Position numbers and translations under genes: made by a program
Notes under the pieces: model-generated
Told to the model about the DNA's origin: nothing
The model's database searches: none
What the model saw: only the letters and a program-made list of their open reading frames with translations
Part shown: positions 10,477 to 18,058 of the stretch, one piece after another
How positions within the stretch are numbered: the stretch's first letter is position 1
Layout: the number at the start of each line of letters is the position of its first letter
NCBI GenBank assembly: GCA_040882605.1
Contig: JBBEAY010000064.1
Coordinates: 7,985 to 71,984, forward strand
Reading direction: 5' to 3'
DNA: 64,000 bases
Origin: JAOUEA01 sp040882605
Lineage (GTDB): Bacteria; Actinomycetota; UBA4738; HRBIN12

Positions 10477-10967
10477 CGCTCCCGCTCCTCAAGGCTCAGT
10501 GATCGTCGAAGGGACTCGCGACCGCGCGCCAGGTGAACTCGTACGGTGCTGGGCTTCATGCCGAGCATCGCGGCTACCTCGTCGGTCTCGAATCCGGCCC
10601 AGTCGCGGAGCGTCACCGCCTGACGCTGGCGCACCGACAACAGGGCGAGCGCTGAGAACACCTCTTGGCGGTCGAGGGCGCCCGAGATCTCGTCGCGTGA
10701 CGACGGCCGCTCGGCGACGTCGCCGATCAGCTCACGTCGCGACCGCGCTCGGCGTTTCGAGCACAGCCGCATCGCCGTGGTGAACACGTATCCGCCCGCG
10801 TGATCGTCGTCGTGCATCTGCTCCCACCGGGGCCACAGTCGCGAGAACGCCTCCGCAGCGATCTCTTCGGCGGCGGCCACATCGAGGGTCACCAGGGCGC
10901 ATGCCCTCACGACCCGCGGGTACCGCTCGCGGAAGAACCGCTCGAAGCCCTCACGGTCGGCCACCAC
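10473..10967 (-). CDS. ECF-family RNA polymerase sigma factor
   Basis: 164 residues. Region 2 lies in the first half (FERFFRERYPRVVRACALVTLDVAAAEEIAAEAFSRLWPRW) and region 4 in the second (ALALLSVRQRQAVTLRDWAGFETDEVAAMLGMKPSTVRVHLARGRESL), with the helix-turn-helix at EVAAMLGMKPSTVRVHLARG. No extra C-terminal domain is present. It is translationally coupled to the membrane protein downstream, which is probably its regulator. GTG 10967 is the longest start. A second GTG at 10964 lies six bases after a TAGAAC box, which would fit a leaderless start. The gene is divergent from the toxin-antitoxin pair at 11052. Confidence 0.9.
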   Translation of the reverse strand: MVADREGFERFFRERYPRVVRACALVTLDVAAAEEIAAEAFSRLWPRWEQMHDDDHAGGYVFTTAMRLCSKRRARSRRELIGDVAERPSSRDEISGALDRQEVFSALALLSVRQRQAVTLRDWAGFETDEVAAMLGMKPSTVRVHLARGRESLRRSLSLEERER

Positions 10968-11026
10968 ACGGTTCTATCCCGAAGGGAAGCTGAGCGCTTA
11001 CATCTCGCGGATAACTACACCTCTCT

Positions 11027-11045
11027 GTGTATGTCGGTGTATGAT
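11027..11045 (+). promoter_or_regulatory. Leaderless promoter and direct-repeat operator of TA module 1
   Basis: GTGTATG occurs twice with a period of exactly 10 bases (11027-11033 and 11037-11043). The second copy overlaps TATGAT at 11040-11045, a near-consensus -10 box. The antitoxin ATG at 11052 is six bases after the box, so the mRNA probably starts at the start codon. One-helical-turn repeats over the -10 box fit autoregulation by the antitoxin. Confidence 0.5.
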
Positions 11046-11051
11046 TCGATG

Positions 11052-11291
11052 ATGGGACGCATGGTTCGGACGAACATCGTTCTCGACGAGCAGCTCGTGA
11101 AGAACGTGATGACGACCTATGGTTTGAAGTCCAAACGGGCTGCGGTCGATTTCGCTCTTCGCTCGGTTGCCGGCTCCACTCACCCCGCCGCCGGCATGCT
11201 CGCCCTTGAAGGCACGGGTTGGTCAGGCGATCTCGGCGCGATGCGCGAGTCTCGGATCGTGGAGCTGCATCCGCGTGATCCTTCCCGATAG
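11052..11291 (+). CDS. VapB-type antitoxin (ribbon-helix-helix-like N-terminus)
   Basis: 79 residues from ATG 11052. The N-terminus VRTNIVLDEQLVKNVMTTYG followed by LKSKRAAVDFALRSV is the DNA-binding pattern of VapB antitoxins (RTNIxLDxxLV then KTKxxAVxxAL). The C-terminal part (EGTGWSGDLGAMRESR) would wrap the toxin. The reading frame overlaps the PIN-domain toxin by 17 bases, so the two are translated together. There is no ribosome site; ATG 11052 is preferred over ATG 11049 because it lies six bases from the -10 box as in other leaderless genes here. It probably represses its own promoter through the 10-base-period repeats. Confidence 0.82.
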   Translation: MGRMVRTNIVLDEQLVKNVMTTYGLKSKRAAVDFALRSVAGSTHPAAGMLALEGTGWSGDLGAMRESRIVELHPRDPSR

Positions 11292-11676
11292 CTCGGCCTG
11301 GATCGAGCTGCTCCGTCGCACGGATTCCGCAGTGCATCGTCGTCTCCACAACGCGTTGGAAGCTGACGAGGCCGTCGTCATCACCGAGCCGGTCGTCATG
11401 GAGGTCTTGGCGGGCGCTACCTCTCGACTTCACGCCAAGCAGCTGCGCACGCAGCTCGTCGGCTTTCCTCTCGCCAGCGTCGGTGGCCTGGCAGGGTTCG
11501 AAGAGGCGGCCGCCCTCTACCGCGCGTGCCGAGATGCGGGAGAGCAGCTCAGACGAACCACCGACTGCTTGATCGCGATGGCCGCGCTCCGGGCAGATGC
11601 GAGCGTCCTCCACCTCGACCGCGACTTCGACACCATCGCGAGACATTCCGACCTCAGGATCGAAGCAACTTCCTGA
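11275..11676 (+). CDS. PIN-domain ribonuclease toxin (VapC type)
   Basis: 133 residues from GTG 11275. Acidic residues of the PIN active site are visible: ILPDSSAWIELL (first Asp), ITEPVVMEVLAGA (Glu), TTDCLIAMAALRA (Asp) and LHLDRDFDTIA (last Asp). VapC toxins cut specific RNAs, often initiator tRNA or rRNA, and are held inactive by the paired VapB. The gene overlaps its antitoxin by 17 bases. The next gene is convergent and ends 14 bases downstream, leaving little room for a terminator. Confidence 0.9.
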   Translation: MILPDSSAWIELLRRTDSAVHRRLHNALEADEAVVITEPVVMEVLAGATSRLHAKQLRTQLVGFPLASVGGLAGFEEAAALYRACRDAGEQLRRTTDCLIAMAALRADASVLHLDRDFDTIARHSDLRIEATS

Positions 11677-11690
11677 CCAGCCAACCGGCG

Positions 11691-12836
11691 TCACGTCTTC
11701 GTGGGCGTGATCCCTAGCACGTCGGCCATCGCGGTCCAGACCTGACGATGGAACGCCGAGATCGCGCTCTCCCGTGACGGCATCAGGCGGCCGTGCGGGA
11801 TCATGTTCGACCGCAGCCCGGGCCGCTGCGCCTCCATCGCGCGGGCGTCTTCTTGCAGGGTCATGCCGTACATGGCCATCCACTCGTCGATCTCGGTCTG
11901 CGAGAGCCCCGGTGCGGCATACATCTCGTAGATGTTCGTGAACCGGTCGGGCGCGGTCGGCACGATCACATGGGTGAAGGCCACGTAGTCGTCCTGCGCG
12001 AGGAACGTGAGCGGCCAGAGGTACGCGAACCGGAATCCACGGTCGCCCTCTCGAGGCTCGTGGTGGAAACGTGACGAGGCCACGTTGTAGTCGGTGAACT
12101 GGCAGAGCATCGGCCCACGGTTCACGTACTCGTACTCCTCGACACCGACCTCGAACGCATTGCCGAAGCTTCCGGAGTGGATCGTCGGGCAGTGGTAGCA
12201 CTCGCACGCGTTCTCCACGCCGATCTTCCAGTTCGCGGCGACCTCGAACGTCGAGGTCTCGTGATACGTGTAGGTCGAGAGGTCGAGGCCGCGCTCGCGA
12301 AGCGTTCCGAGCGCCGGGAACGTCTCGGCGAGCGGCGCCGCGCTGCGGTCCGGGTTCACGAACACGAAGCCGTTCCACGTGTCGACCGCGATCGGCTCGA
12401 GCGAGAACTCCCCCATGTCGAACGTCGCCTCGAGCTCGCAACCGGGCGCCTTGCGCAGGCGGCCGTCGAGCTCATAGGTCCATGCGTGATAGCCGCACTG
12501 CAACAGCTTCTTGTTCCCGTCGACCTCGACGACCGGGTACGCGCGGTGACGGCACACGTTCACGAAGCCGTGCAGCTCGCCCTCGAGGTCGCGCGTGAGC
12601 ACGATAGGGATGTGGCCTGCCCGCGTCGCCACCACGTCGCCCGGGCGCTCGAGCCTGTGCAGGGGCGCCGCGAAGACCCACGAGCGAGGGAAGATCTCAT
12701 CCAGCTCCAGGTCGAAGATGCGCCGATCCCAGTACCACCTGGCAGGGAACGTGAGGTTGCGTGAGAGTCCGTCCTCCACCTCGGCGGGGTCGATGCCCAG
12801 CTCTCGGGCGCGGTCAGGATGCATCGCGATCACCAT
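11691..12836 (-). CDS. Rieske [2Fe-2S] ring-hydroxylating oxygenase, alpha-subunit family
   Basis: 381 residues. Rieske cluster ligands are NVCRHRAY (Cys95, His97) and LLQCGYHAWTY (Cys114, His117). The mononuclear iron site is in NWKIGVENACECYHCPTIH, matching the E/D-x2-H-x4-H pattern of the catalytic domain. Such enzymes use O2 and electrons from a reductase to hydroxylate aromatic or aliphatic substrates, or to demethylate quaternary amines. No reductase, ferredoxin or beta subunit is next to it, so it must share a reductase encoded elsewhere. ATG 12836 is used; an in-frame TTG three codons earlier has no better support. Substrate unknown. Confidence 0.9.
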   Translation of the reverse strand: MVIAMHPDRARELGIDPAEVEDGLSRNLTFPARWYWDRRIFDLELDEIFPRSWVFAAPLHRLERPGDVVATRAGHIPIVLTRDLEGELHGFVNVCRHRAYPVVEVDGNKKLLQCGYHAWTYELDGRLRKAPGCELEATFDMGEFSLEPIAVDTWNGFVFVNPDRSAAPLAETFPALGTLRERGLDLSTYTYHETSTFEVAANWKIGVENACECYHCPTIHSGSFGNAFEVGVEEYEYVNRGPMLCQFTDYNVASSRFHHEPREGDRGFRFAYLWPLTFLAQDDYVAFTHVIVPTAPDRFTNIYEMYAAPGLSQTEIDEWMAMYGMTLQEDARAMEAQRPGLRSNMIPHGRLMPSRESAISAFHRQVWTAMADVLGITPTKT

Positions 12837-12879
12837 CGGGGCCAACGCTACCGCAACGACGCGGCGCCCGGGTATCGGC

Positions 12880-14235
12880 TCACGTGATCGCGCCGCTGAG
12901 CGCGTCGGCGGTGCGCGTGTCGTCGGTCGTCGAGACCGCGAACGTCACACGCTGGGGCGACGGCTGCCCGATGACCACGCGCTCGTCGTTGGCCTCGAAC
13001 CACTCGCGCACGGCCTGCTCGAACGCGTCGGCATCGGCGGTCGTGTCCCACGCCGTCGCCGCGACCACCACTGCGTCATCGCCATCGGTGAACGCTCGGT
13101 AGATCCCGCCGTCCCAGCCCGCCGCGGCAGCCTCGGCGATCGCCGGATCAAGCCGCAGCTCCAACATCGCCTGGAGCCAGGCTTCCCCGACCTGCATCGC
13201 GTCGAGGTCGCCCCAGGCGGCGCCGAGCTCGCCGGCGAGATCGGGCACATCGACGGGCGTCGGCCGGTCGGTCGGGTATCGCTCGGGGTGAAGGATCTGC
13301 TCGGTCGTCGTCGGGAACGTCCGCAAGGCCTCGTCGATCTCGGCGACGCCACCCGTGGAATCGAGCGCGGTCACGAACGCCTGTCCGGCCGTGTACGGCC
13401 ACAGCAGAAGGTCCGCGATGAACGGGGGCACACCTTCGGGCAGGCCACCGCCATCGCCGAGTCCCGACAAGTCACCGTCGACGGGCGGGAACTCGAACAG
13501 CACCTTCACCGCGAAGAACTGGGCGCTTCCTTCGACCGCTCCGAGCGCCGCCTGGAAGGCTTCGTCGCGGCATCGAGCCGCGATGCCGTCGATGCGCGCG
13601 AGGTCGAAATGCTGGTCGTCGATCGCATGTGTCAGCTCGTGCGCAAGCGTGACCCGCTCGACGATCCCGAGCTCACCGTCGGCGCGATACACGAGCTCAC
13701 CGTCGAGCGGGTTGTAGAAGCCCACCACCTGTCCCGTCTGGAAGGCGAGCAGCGCGTCGCGGATCGTCACGTCGCGGGGCACTACGCCGAGCGTCTGCCA
13801 CGCCACAGTGCGCCGTTCGTAGAACTCCTTCGGGTACGTGTCATCGAACGCACCCTCGAGCTTTCCGGCGATCTCCTCGGCGCTCACCGGCTGCACCACC
13901 ACCGGTCGCAGGAAGTCGAGCTCGCGCACCTGCTCGACCTGCGACTCCACCTCTTGCACGTCGGCGGGCGTCTCGGCGGGGGCGCCGTCGTCGTCGGTGG
14001 ACACCGGGGTCGGGGCAACGCAGAGCTCGCTCATCGCAGCGAGCGCACCTGGCTCACCGGTGTCGACCGGTTGCACGTCGAGCGTGATCCCCCGGCTCGG
14101 ACCCGGCCCACTTGCATCCACCGATGGGTTCGCGGAGGGTCCGACCTCGATGCTGATGCCGTCGCCGGTGCACGCGGCCGCCACGACCGTCAGAGCAGCG
14201 ACCATGCCGGCCAGCCGTATCCGGCGCCCGCTCAC
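12880..14235 (-). CDS. Putative metallopeptidase lipoprotein
   Basis: 451 residues. The N-terminus MVAALTVVAAACTGDG is a lipoprotein signal with the lipobox VAAAC. After a Pro/Ser/Gly linker the protein contains ERVTLAHELTHAIDDQHFD, an HExxH zinc-peptidase motif with the usual helix context, and a later conserved-looking GAVEGSAQFFAV segment that may give the third ligand (the second Glu). The C-terminal half has FPTTTEQILHPERYP, common in this class of surface HExxH proteins. It probably acts outside the membrane. GTG 14235 overlaps the stop of the small membrane protein by four bases, linking it to the glyS transcript. Confidence 0.72.
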   Translation of the reverse strand: MSGRRIRLAGMVAALTVVAAACTGDGISIEVGPSANPSVDASGPGPSRGITLDVQPVDTGEPGALAAMSELCVAPTPVSTDDDGAPAETPADVQEVESQVEQVRELDFLRPVVVQPVSAEEIAGKLEGAFDDTYPKEFYERRTVAWQTLGVVPRDVTIRDALLAFQTGQVVGFYNPLDGELVYRADGELGIVERVTLAHELTHAIDDQHFDLARIDGIAARCRDEAFQAALGAVEGSAQFFAVKVLFEFPPVDGDLSGLGDGGGLPEGVPPFIADLLLWPYTAGQAFVTALDSTGGVAEIDEALRTFPTTTEQILHPERYPTDRPTPVDVPDLAGELGAAWGDLDAMQVGEAWLQAMLELRLDPAIAEAAAAGWDGGIYRAFTDGDDAVVVAATAWDTTADADAFEQAVREWFEANDERVVIGQPSPQRVTFAVSTTDDTRTADALSGAIT

Positions 14236-14429
14236 GAGCGCCTCGGCAGCACCACGGCCAGCACGGCTAGCACGACGGCGCCGCCAGACAGAGCGATCGA
14301 CGCCCAGAGCAGCGCGGTTTCCCGCAGGAACTCGCGAGCCGCGAGGCCCAGCAGCACCCCGGCCGCAAGCATCACGACGAACGCGGCGGCGAAAAGCCCC
14401 ATCGAACCGCGCGACGTCGTGTCGCTCAC
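14232..14429 (-). CDS. Small two-helix membrane protein, unknown
   Basis: 65 residues from GTG 14429. There are two hydrophobic segments: LFAAAFVVMLAAGVLLGLAA and ALLWASIALSGGAVVLAVLAVV, separated by a short charged loop (REFLRET), with a basic C-terminus (LPRRS). No family was recognised. It overlaps glyS upstream (GTGA) and the metallopeptidase downstream (GTGA), so all three are translated as a coupled unit. This argues that the small frame is real and not noise. Confidence 0.7.
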   Translation of the reverse strand: MSDTTSRGSMGLFAAAFVVMLAAGVLLGLAAREFLRETALLWASIALSGGAVVLAVLAVVLPRRS

Positions 14430-15751
14430 AGGCGCTCCTGCAGGTACGCGACGAGCCCGTCGATCGCGACGCGGTCCTGCTGCATCGTGTCGCGCTCGCG
14501 CACCGTCACCTGGCGGTCGTCGAGCGAGTCGAAGTCGACGGTCACGCAGAATGGGGTGCCGACCTCGTCTTGGCGTCGGTAGCGCCGTCCGATCGCGCCG
14601 GCGTCGTCGTACTGGGTGATCCAATCGGGCTTGATCAGGTCGTGCACGCGTCGCGCCTCGGGCACGAGCTTCTCGTTGCGCGACAGTGGCAGCACCGCGA
14701 CCTTGATCGGCGCGAGCGACCGGTGCAGCCCGAGCACCGTGCGCTTGTCGGTGTCGCCCTTGGCGGTCGGCGCCTCTTCCACCCGGTAGGCATCGAGTAG
14801 GAATGTCAGCATCGCGCGGTCGACCCCGACGGCAGGCTCGATCACGTAGGGCAGGAACCGCTTCTCGTTCGCCTGGTCGAAGTAGGTGAGATCCTCGCCG
14901 CTCGCCGTCTGATGCGCGTCGAGGTCGAAGTCAGTGCGGTTCGCGACGCCCTCGAGCTCCTGCCAGCCGAACGGGAACTCATACTCCACGTCGGTCGCGG
15001 CCTTCGCGTAGTGCGCGAGCTCATCGTGGTCGTGCGGACGCAGACGCAGCTTCTCCTTCGACACGCCGAGGTCGAGGTACCACTGCAGGCGCCGCTCGAC
15101 CCAGTAGGCGAGCCACTCGTCGTCGGATCCGGGCTCGACGAAGAATTCCATCTCCATCAGCTCGAACTCCCGGGTACGGAAGATGAAGTTCCCCGGCGTG
15201 ATCTCGTTGCGGAACGATTTGCCGATCTGCGCGATGCCGAAAGGCAACTTCTTGCGCGAGACGGTCTGGATCGCCGGGAAGTTCACGAACATGCCCTGTG
15301 CGGTCTCGGGGCGCAGGTACGCGACGGCATCGTCGTTCTCGATCGGCCCGAGGAAGGTCTTCAGCATCAGGTTGAACTGCTTCGGCTCGGTGAACTCCGC
15401 GCCCCCGCAGTTCGGACAGAGCACGACCCCATCGGCGTTGGCCTCGAGATGGTCCTCACGCCAACGCTGGTGGCAGTTCGTGCATTCGACGAGTGGGTCA
15501 TGGAACGTCTCGAGGTGGCCACTCGCCTGCCACACGCGGGGACTGGTGATCACGGCGGCTTCGACGCCGACCACATCGTCGCGCAGTTGGACGTTCGCGC
15601 GCCACCATTCGTTGCGGATGTTCCGCCGCAGCTCGACCCCGAGCGGCCCGTAGTCCCACGACGAGCGCAGCCCGCCGTAGATCTCCGCCGACTGGAAAGC
15701 GATGCCTCGGCGCTTCGCGAGGCTGGTGACGGCCTCCATGAGGTCGGTCAT
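14426..15751 (-). CDS. glyS: Glycyl-tRNA synthetase (single-chain, alpha2 type)
   Basis: 441 residues from ATG 15751; AGAGGAGA lies upstream. This is the class II single-polypeptide enzyme also found in eukaryotes, archaea and Gram-positive bacteria, not the glyQ/glyS tetramer. The N-terminus SLAKRRGIAFQSAEIYGGL, the motif IYGGLRSSWDYGPLG, the insert CTNCHQRWREDHLEA with VVLCPNCGG (four-Cys zinc site), motif 2 around IGKSFRNEITPGNFIFRTRE and motif 3 (IEPAVGVDRAML) are visible, then the anticodon-binding domain (KVAVLPLSRNEKLV). It charges tRNA-Gly. It leads a coupled set with a small membrane protein and a metallopeptidase. Confidence 0.96.
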   Translation of the reverse strand: MTDLMEAVTSLAKRRGIAFQSAEIYGGLRSSWDYGPLGVELRRNIRNEWWRANVQLRDDVVGVEAAVITSPRVWQASGHLETFHDPLVECTNCHQRWREDHLEANADGVVLCPNCGGAEFTEPKQFNLMLKTFLGPIENDDAVAYLRPETAQGMFVNFPAIQTVSRKKLPFGIAQIGKSFRNEITPGNFIFRTREFELMEMEFFVEPGSDDEWLAYWVERRLQWYLDLGVSKEKLRLRPHDHDELAHYAKAATDVEYEFPFGWQELEGVANRTDFDLDAHQTASGEDLTYFDQANEKRFLPYVIEPAVGVDRAMLTFLLDAYRVEEAPTAKGDTDKRTVLGLHRSLAPIKVAVLPLSRNEKLVPEARRVHDLIKPDWITQYDDAGAIGRRYRRQDEVGTPFCVTVDFDSLDDRQVTVRERDTMQQDRVAIDGLVAYLQERL

Positions 15752-15767
15752 CGGTGTGGGTCTCCTC

Positions 15768-17315
15768 TCATCCCGGTCGCTGGACGCGGCCGCTGGCGTG
15801 TGGACCATCGTACCGGCGGCGGGCAGACGAGCCATGGCGCTTTCGTTTCCTCGCTATCAGGAGCGCGAGACCGGCCGTCGACACCAGCAGACCGACCCCG
15901 ACCCACGTCGAGCGTGGCGTCTCGGGGCCTGGTGGGGGTGGGTCGCAGAGTATCGCGAGCTCGCGTGACAGGTCTCGCTGCAACTGAGCCGAGCTCGGCA
16001 TGCCCGCGAGGTTCGACTGTTGGTAGGGGTCGGTCGCCAGGTCGTAGAGCTCGCGTTCGCCCGTGACGTACTCCACGAGCACGTGGCGCTCGGTCCGGAT
16101 CGCACAATAGGTCGGAATAGGGTTCGTTCTTTCGAGATGCTCGACCAGGAATCGCGTTCGCCATGCCACGGAGTCGTCCGTTCGAAGCAGGGGCAGCAAG
16201 CTCTGTCCATCGGTCTCGACGTCGACGCCGGCGAGCTGCGCGATCGTGGGGGCGATGTCGATGTTGAGCACGAGATGCCCGTCGACCGAAGGACCTCGAG
16301 CCAACGAGTCGCCACGGATGATCAGCGGCACACGGATGCTCTCCTCGTACGGAACCTCCTTCCTGTCCCATCGATGCTCGCCCATCAGCACCCCGTTGTC
16401 CGACGTGTAGATCACCACCGTGTTGTCGAGTTGGCCGGTATCGGCGAGCGCTGTCAGCAGGTCGCCGACCTCGCGGTCGACCGATAGCAGCGACTGGAGC
16501 TGGAGCCTTCGGCGGAAATCGAGCGCAGCGACGTCTTGGTCCGTGAGCGGCGGGAATGCCCGCACGTACGCGGGTTTGTCCTCGATCGCAGCCTCGTTGA
16601 AGCTGGGCGGCCGCCATGGGGGGAGATCCAGGAACAGCCCCTGGTACTGCGGCTCGACTACCGCGGGAGCATGAGGCGCCGGCGGGGCGAACTCGACGAA
16701 GAACGGCGGCTCCGCCTGCCTGATGTAGGCCTCGGCTGCGTCTCCAAGCACGGTGGTGGCGTAGTCGGCCGGATCGGACCCATATCTCAGGACCTCTCCG
16801 TTGTGCGTCAGTGTGTAGTCGATGTACTGGGAATGCGAGAACGCCAACCACTCCTGCCAGCCGGGCGGCACGTACCCGGTGAGCGCGCCGTTCTGATACG
16901 CGTCGATGTACTTGCCGAACAGAGCCGTCGCGTAGCCGCGATCGGTGAGCCAGGTCGCGACCGTCGACGAGTCATCGAACGCATCGAATCCTCCGTGAGG
17001 AGGTCCCTGCTGATACACGCCCGTCGTGTGCGAATAGTTGCCGGTCAGGATGCTCGCTCGGCTCGGGCAACACAGAGGATTCACGACGAACGCCTCTTCG
17101 AACAGCGTGCCTCGGCCGGCGAGTTCGCTGCTGACATTCGGCATGACATCGATCGTGTCCCAGCGCTGATCGTCCGTGACGATCAAGACGATGTTCGGCA
17201 GGAGCTGCTCTTCGGCAACTTGCACGACGGCGCCGGCCGGCGCCGATGTGAGCTGCGATAGAGGGGCAGCGACCACGACCGCGACAGCGAGTCGAACGGC
17301 CGAGCGCCAGATCAA
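15768..17315 (-). CDS. Membrane-anchored sulfatase
   Basis: 515 residues. The N-terminal signal segment (VRLAVAVVVAAPLSQLTSAPAGA) is followed by the alkaline-phosphatase-fold sulfatase domain: PNIVLIVTDDQRWDT (metal-binding Asp pair) and the sulfatase signature LCCPSRASILTGNYSHTTGV. Cys82 of C-C-P-S-R is the residue converted to formylglycine, so an FGE enzyme must exist elsewhere in the genome. Later IYTSDNGVLMGEHRW supplies more metal ligands. A C-terminal helix (WVGVGLLVSTAGLALLIARKRKR) anchors it with the catalytic domain outside. TTG 17315 overlaps the uppS stop (TTGA). The substrate is probably a sulfate ester of a glycan; phosphonate/phosphate monoester hydrolase activity is an alternative. 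Confidence 0.88.
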   Translation of the reverse strand: MIWRSAVRLAVAVVVAAPLSQLTSAPAGAVVQVAEEQLLPNIVLIVTDDQRWDTIDVMPNVSSELAGRGTLFEEAFVVNPLCCPSRASILTGNYSHTTGVYQQGPPHGGFDAFDDSSTVATWLTDRGYATALFGKYIDAYQNGALTGYVPPGWQEWLAFSHSQYIDYTLTHNGEVLRYGSDPADYATTVLGDAAEAYIRQAEPPFFVEFAPPAPHAPAVVEPQYQGLFLDLPPWRPPSFNEAAIEDKPAYVRAFPPLTDQDVAALDFRRRLQLQSLLSVDREVGDLLTALADTGQLDNTVVIYTSDNGVLMGEHRWDRKEVPYEESIRVPLIIRGDSLARGPSVDGHLVLNIDIAPTIAQLAGVDVETDGQSLLPLLRTDDSVAWRTRFLVEHLERTNPIPTYCAIRTERHVLVEYVTGERELYDLATDPYQQSNLAGMPSSAQLQRDLSRELAILCDPPPPGPETPRSTWVGVGLLVSTAGLALLIARKRKRHGSSARRRYDGPHASGRVQRPG

Positions 17316-18058
17316 GCTGAGGAGTCTTCCCCAACCGCGCCGAAACGACGGGTGCGCTTCTGGAAGTCGCGGATCGCCTCGAACAGCGTCTCGCGGGTGA
17401 AGTCGGGCCAGAACAGCGGCGTGAACCAGAGCTCGGAGTAGGCGACTTCCCAGAGCAGGAAGTTCGAGATGCGTTCCTCGCCGCTCGTGCGGATCAGCAG
17501 GTCGGGCTCGGGCATGTCAGGGTGATACAGGCGTTTGGCGATCTCGCGCTCGTTGACCTTCTCGGGTTTGAGCGTGCCCTCGCGCACGTCGCGAGCAAGA
17601 TTTTTGACCGCGTCGACGATCTCGGCGCGCCCCCCGTAGTTGAAGGCGATCGTCAGCGTCATGCCGGTGTTGTCGCACGTGAGCTCCTCGCTCGTGCGCA
17701 TCTCCTTCAACACGCTGCGTGGCATGCGCCAGTCACGCCTGCCGCTCCACCGGATCCGCACGTTCATGTCGTTGAGCTCGTCGCGTCGTCGGCGTAGCAG
17801 CTCGCGGTTGAAGTTCATGAGGTAGAGCACCTCTGACTGTGGGCGCTTCCAGTTCTCGGTGCTGAACGCGTAGACGGTGAGCCAGCGCACGCCGACGTCG
17901 TCGGCACCCTTGACCGTGTCCCAGAGGGCGTCCTCGCCCGCGCTGTGACCCTCGGTGCGTGCCAGGCCCCGCTGCTGCGCCCATCGCCCGTTGCCGTCCA
18001 TCACGATCGCGACGTGCTCAGGCACGCGCGTGCGATCGATGTCGGGCAGGAAGCTCAC
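17312..18058 (-). CDS. uppS: Isoprenyl (undecaprenyl) diphosphate synthase
   Basis: 248 residues from GTG 18058. The cis-prenyltransferase signature VPEHVAIVMDGNGRWAQQRG carries the catalytic Asp. Further motifs include GVRWLTVYAFSTENWKRP, TIAFNYGGRAEIVDA and the C-terminal PEPDLLIRTSGEERISNFLLWEVAYSEL region, the family signature, written here in parts. It makes the polyprenyl carrier used for peptidoglycan and other envelope polymers. The start overlaps recO (GTGA) and the stop overlaps the sulfatase (TTGA), so recO-uppS-sulfatase is one transcript. recO-uppS adjacency is normal in actinobacteria; the sulfatase is the unusual partner. Confidence 0.97.
   Translation of the reverse strand: MSFLPDIDRTRVPEHVAIVMDGNGRWAQQRGLARTEGHSAGEDALWDTVKGADDVGVRWLTVYAFSTENWKRPQSEVLYLMNFNRELLRRRRDELNDMNVRIRWSGRRDWRMPRSVLKEMRTSEELTCDNTGMTLTIAFNYGGRAEIVDAVKNLARDVREGTLKPEKVNEREIAKRLYHPDMPEPDLLIRTSGEERISNFLLWEVAYSELWFTPLFWPDFTRETLFEAIRDFQKRTRRFGAVGEDSSA

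Noticed and set aside
12595..14619. Very long plus-strand open frame (over 600 codons) opposite the Rieske and metallopeptidase genes
   Set aside because: It has no recognisable domain and lies opposite two genes with clear motifs; long antisense frames are common in GC-rich DNA.
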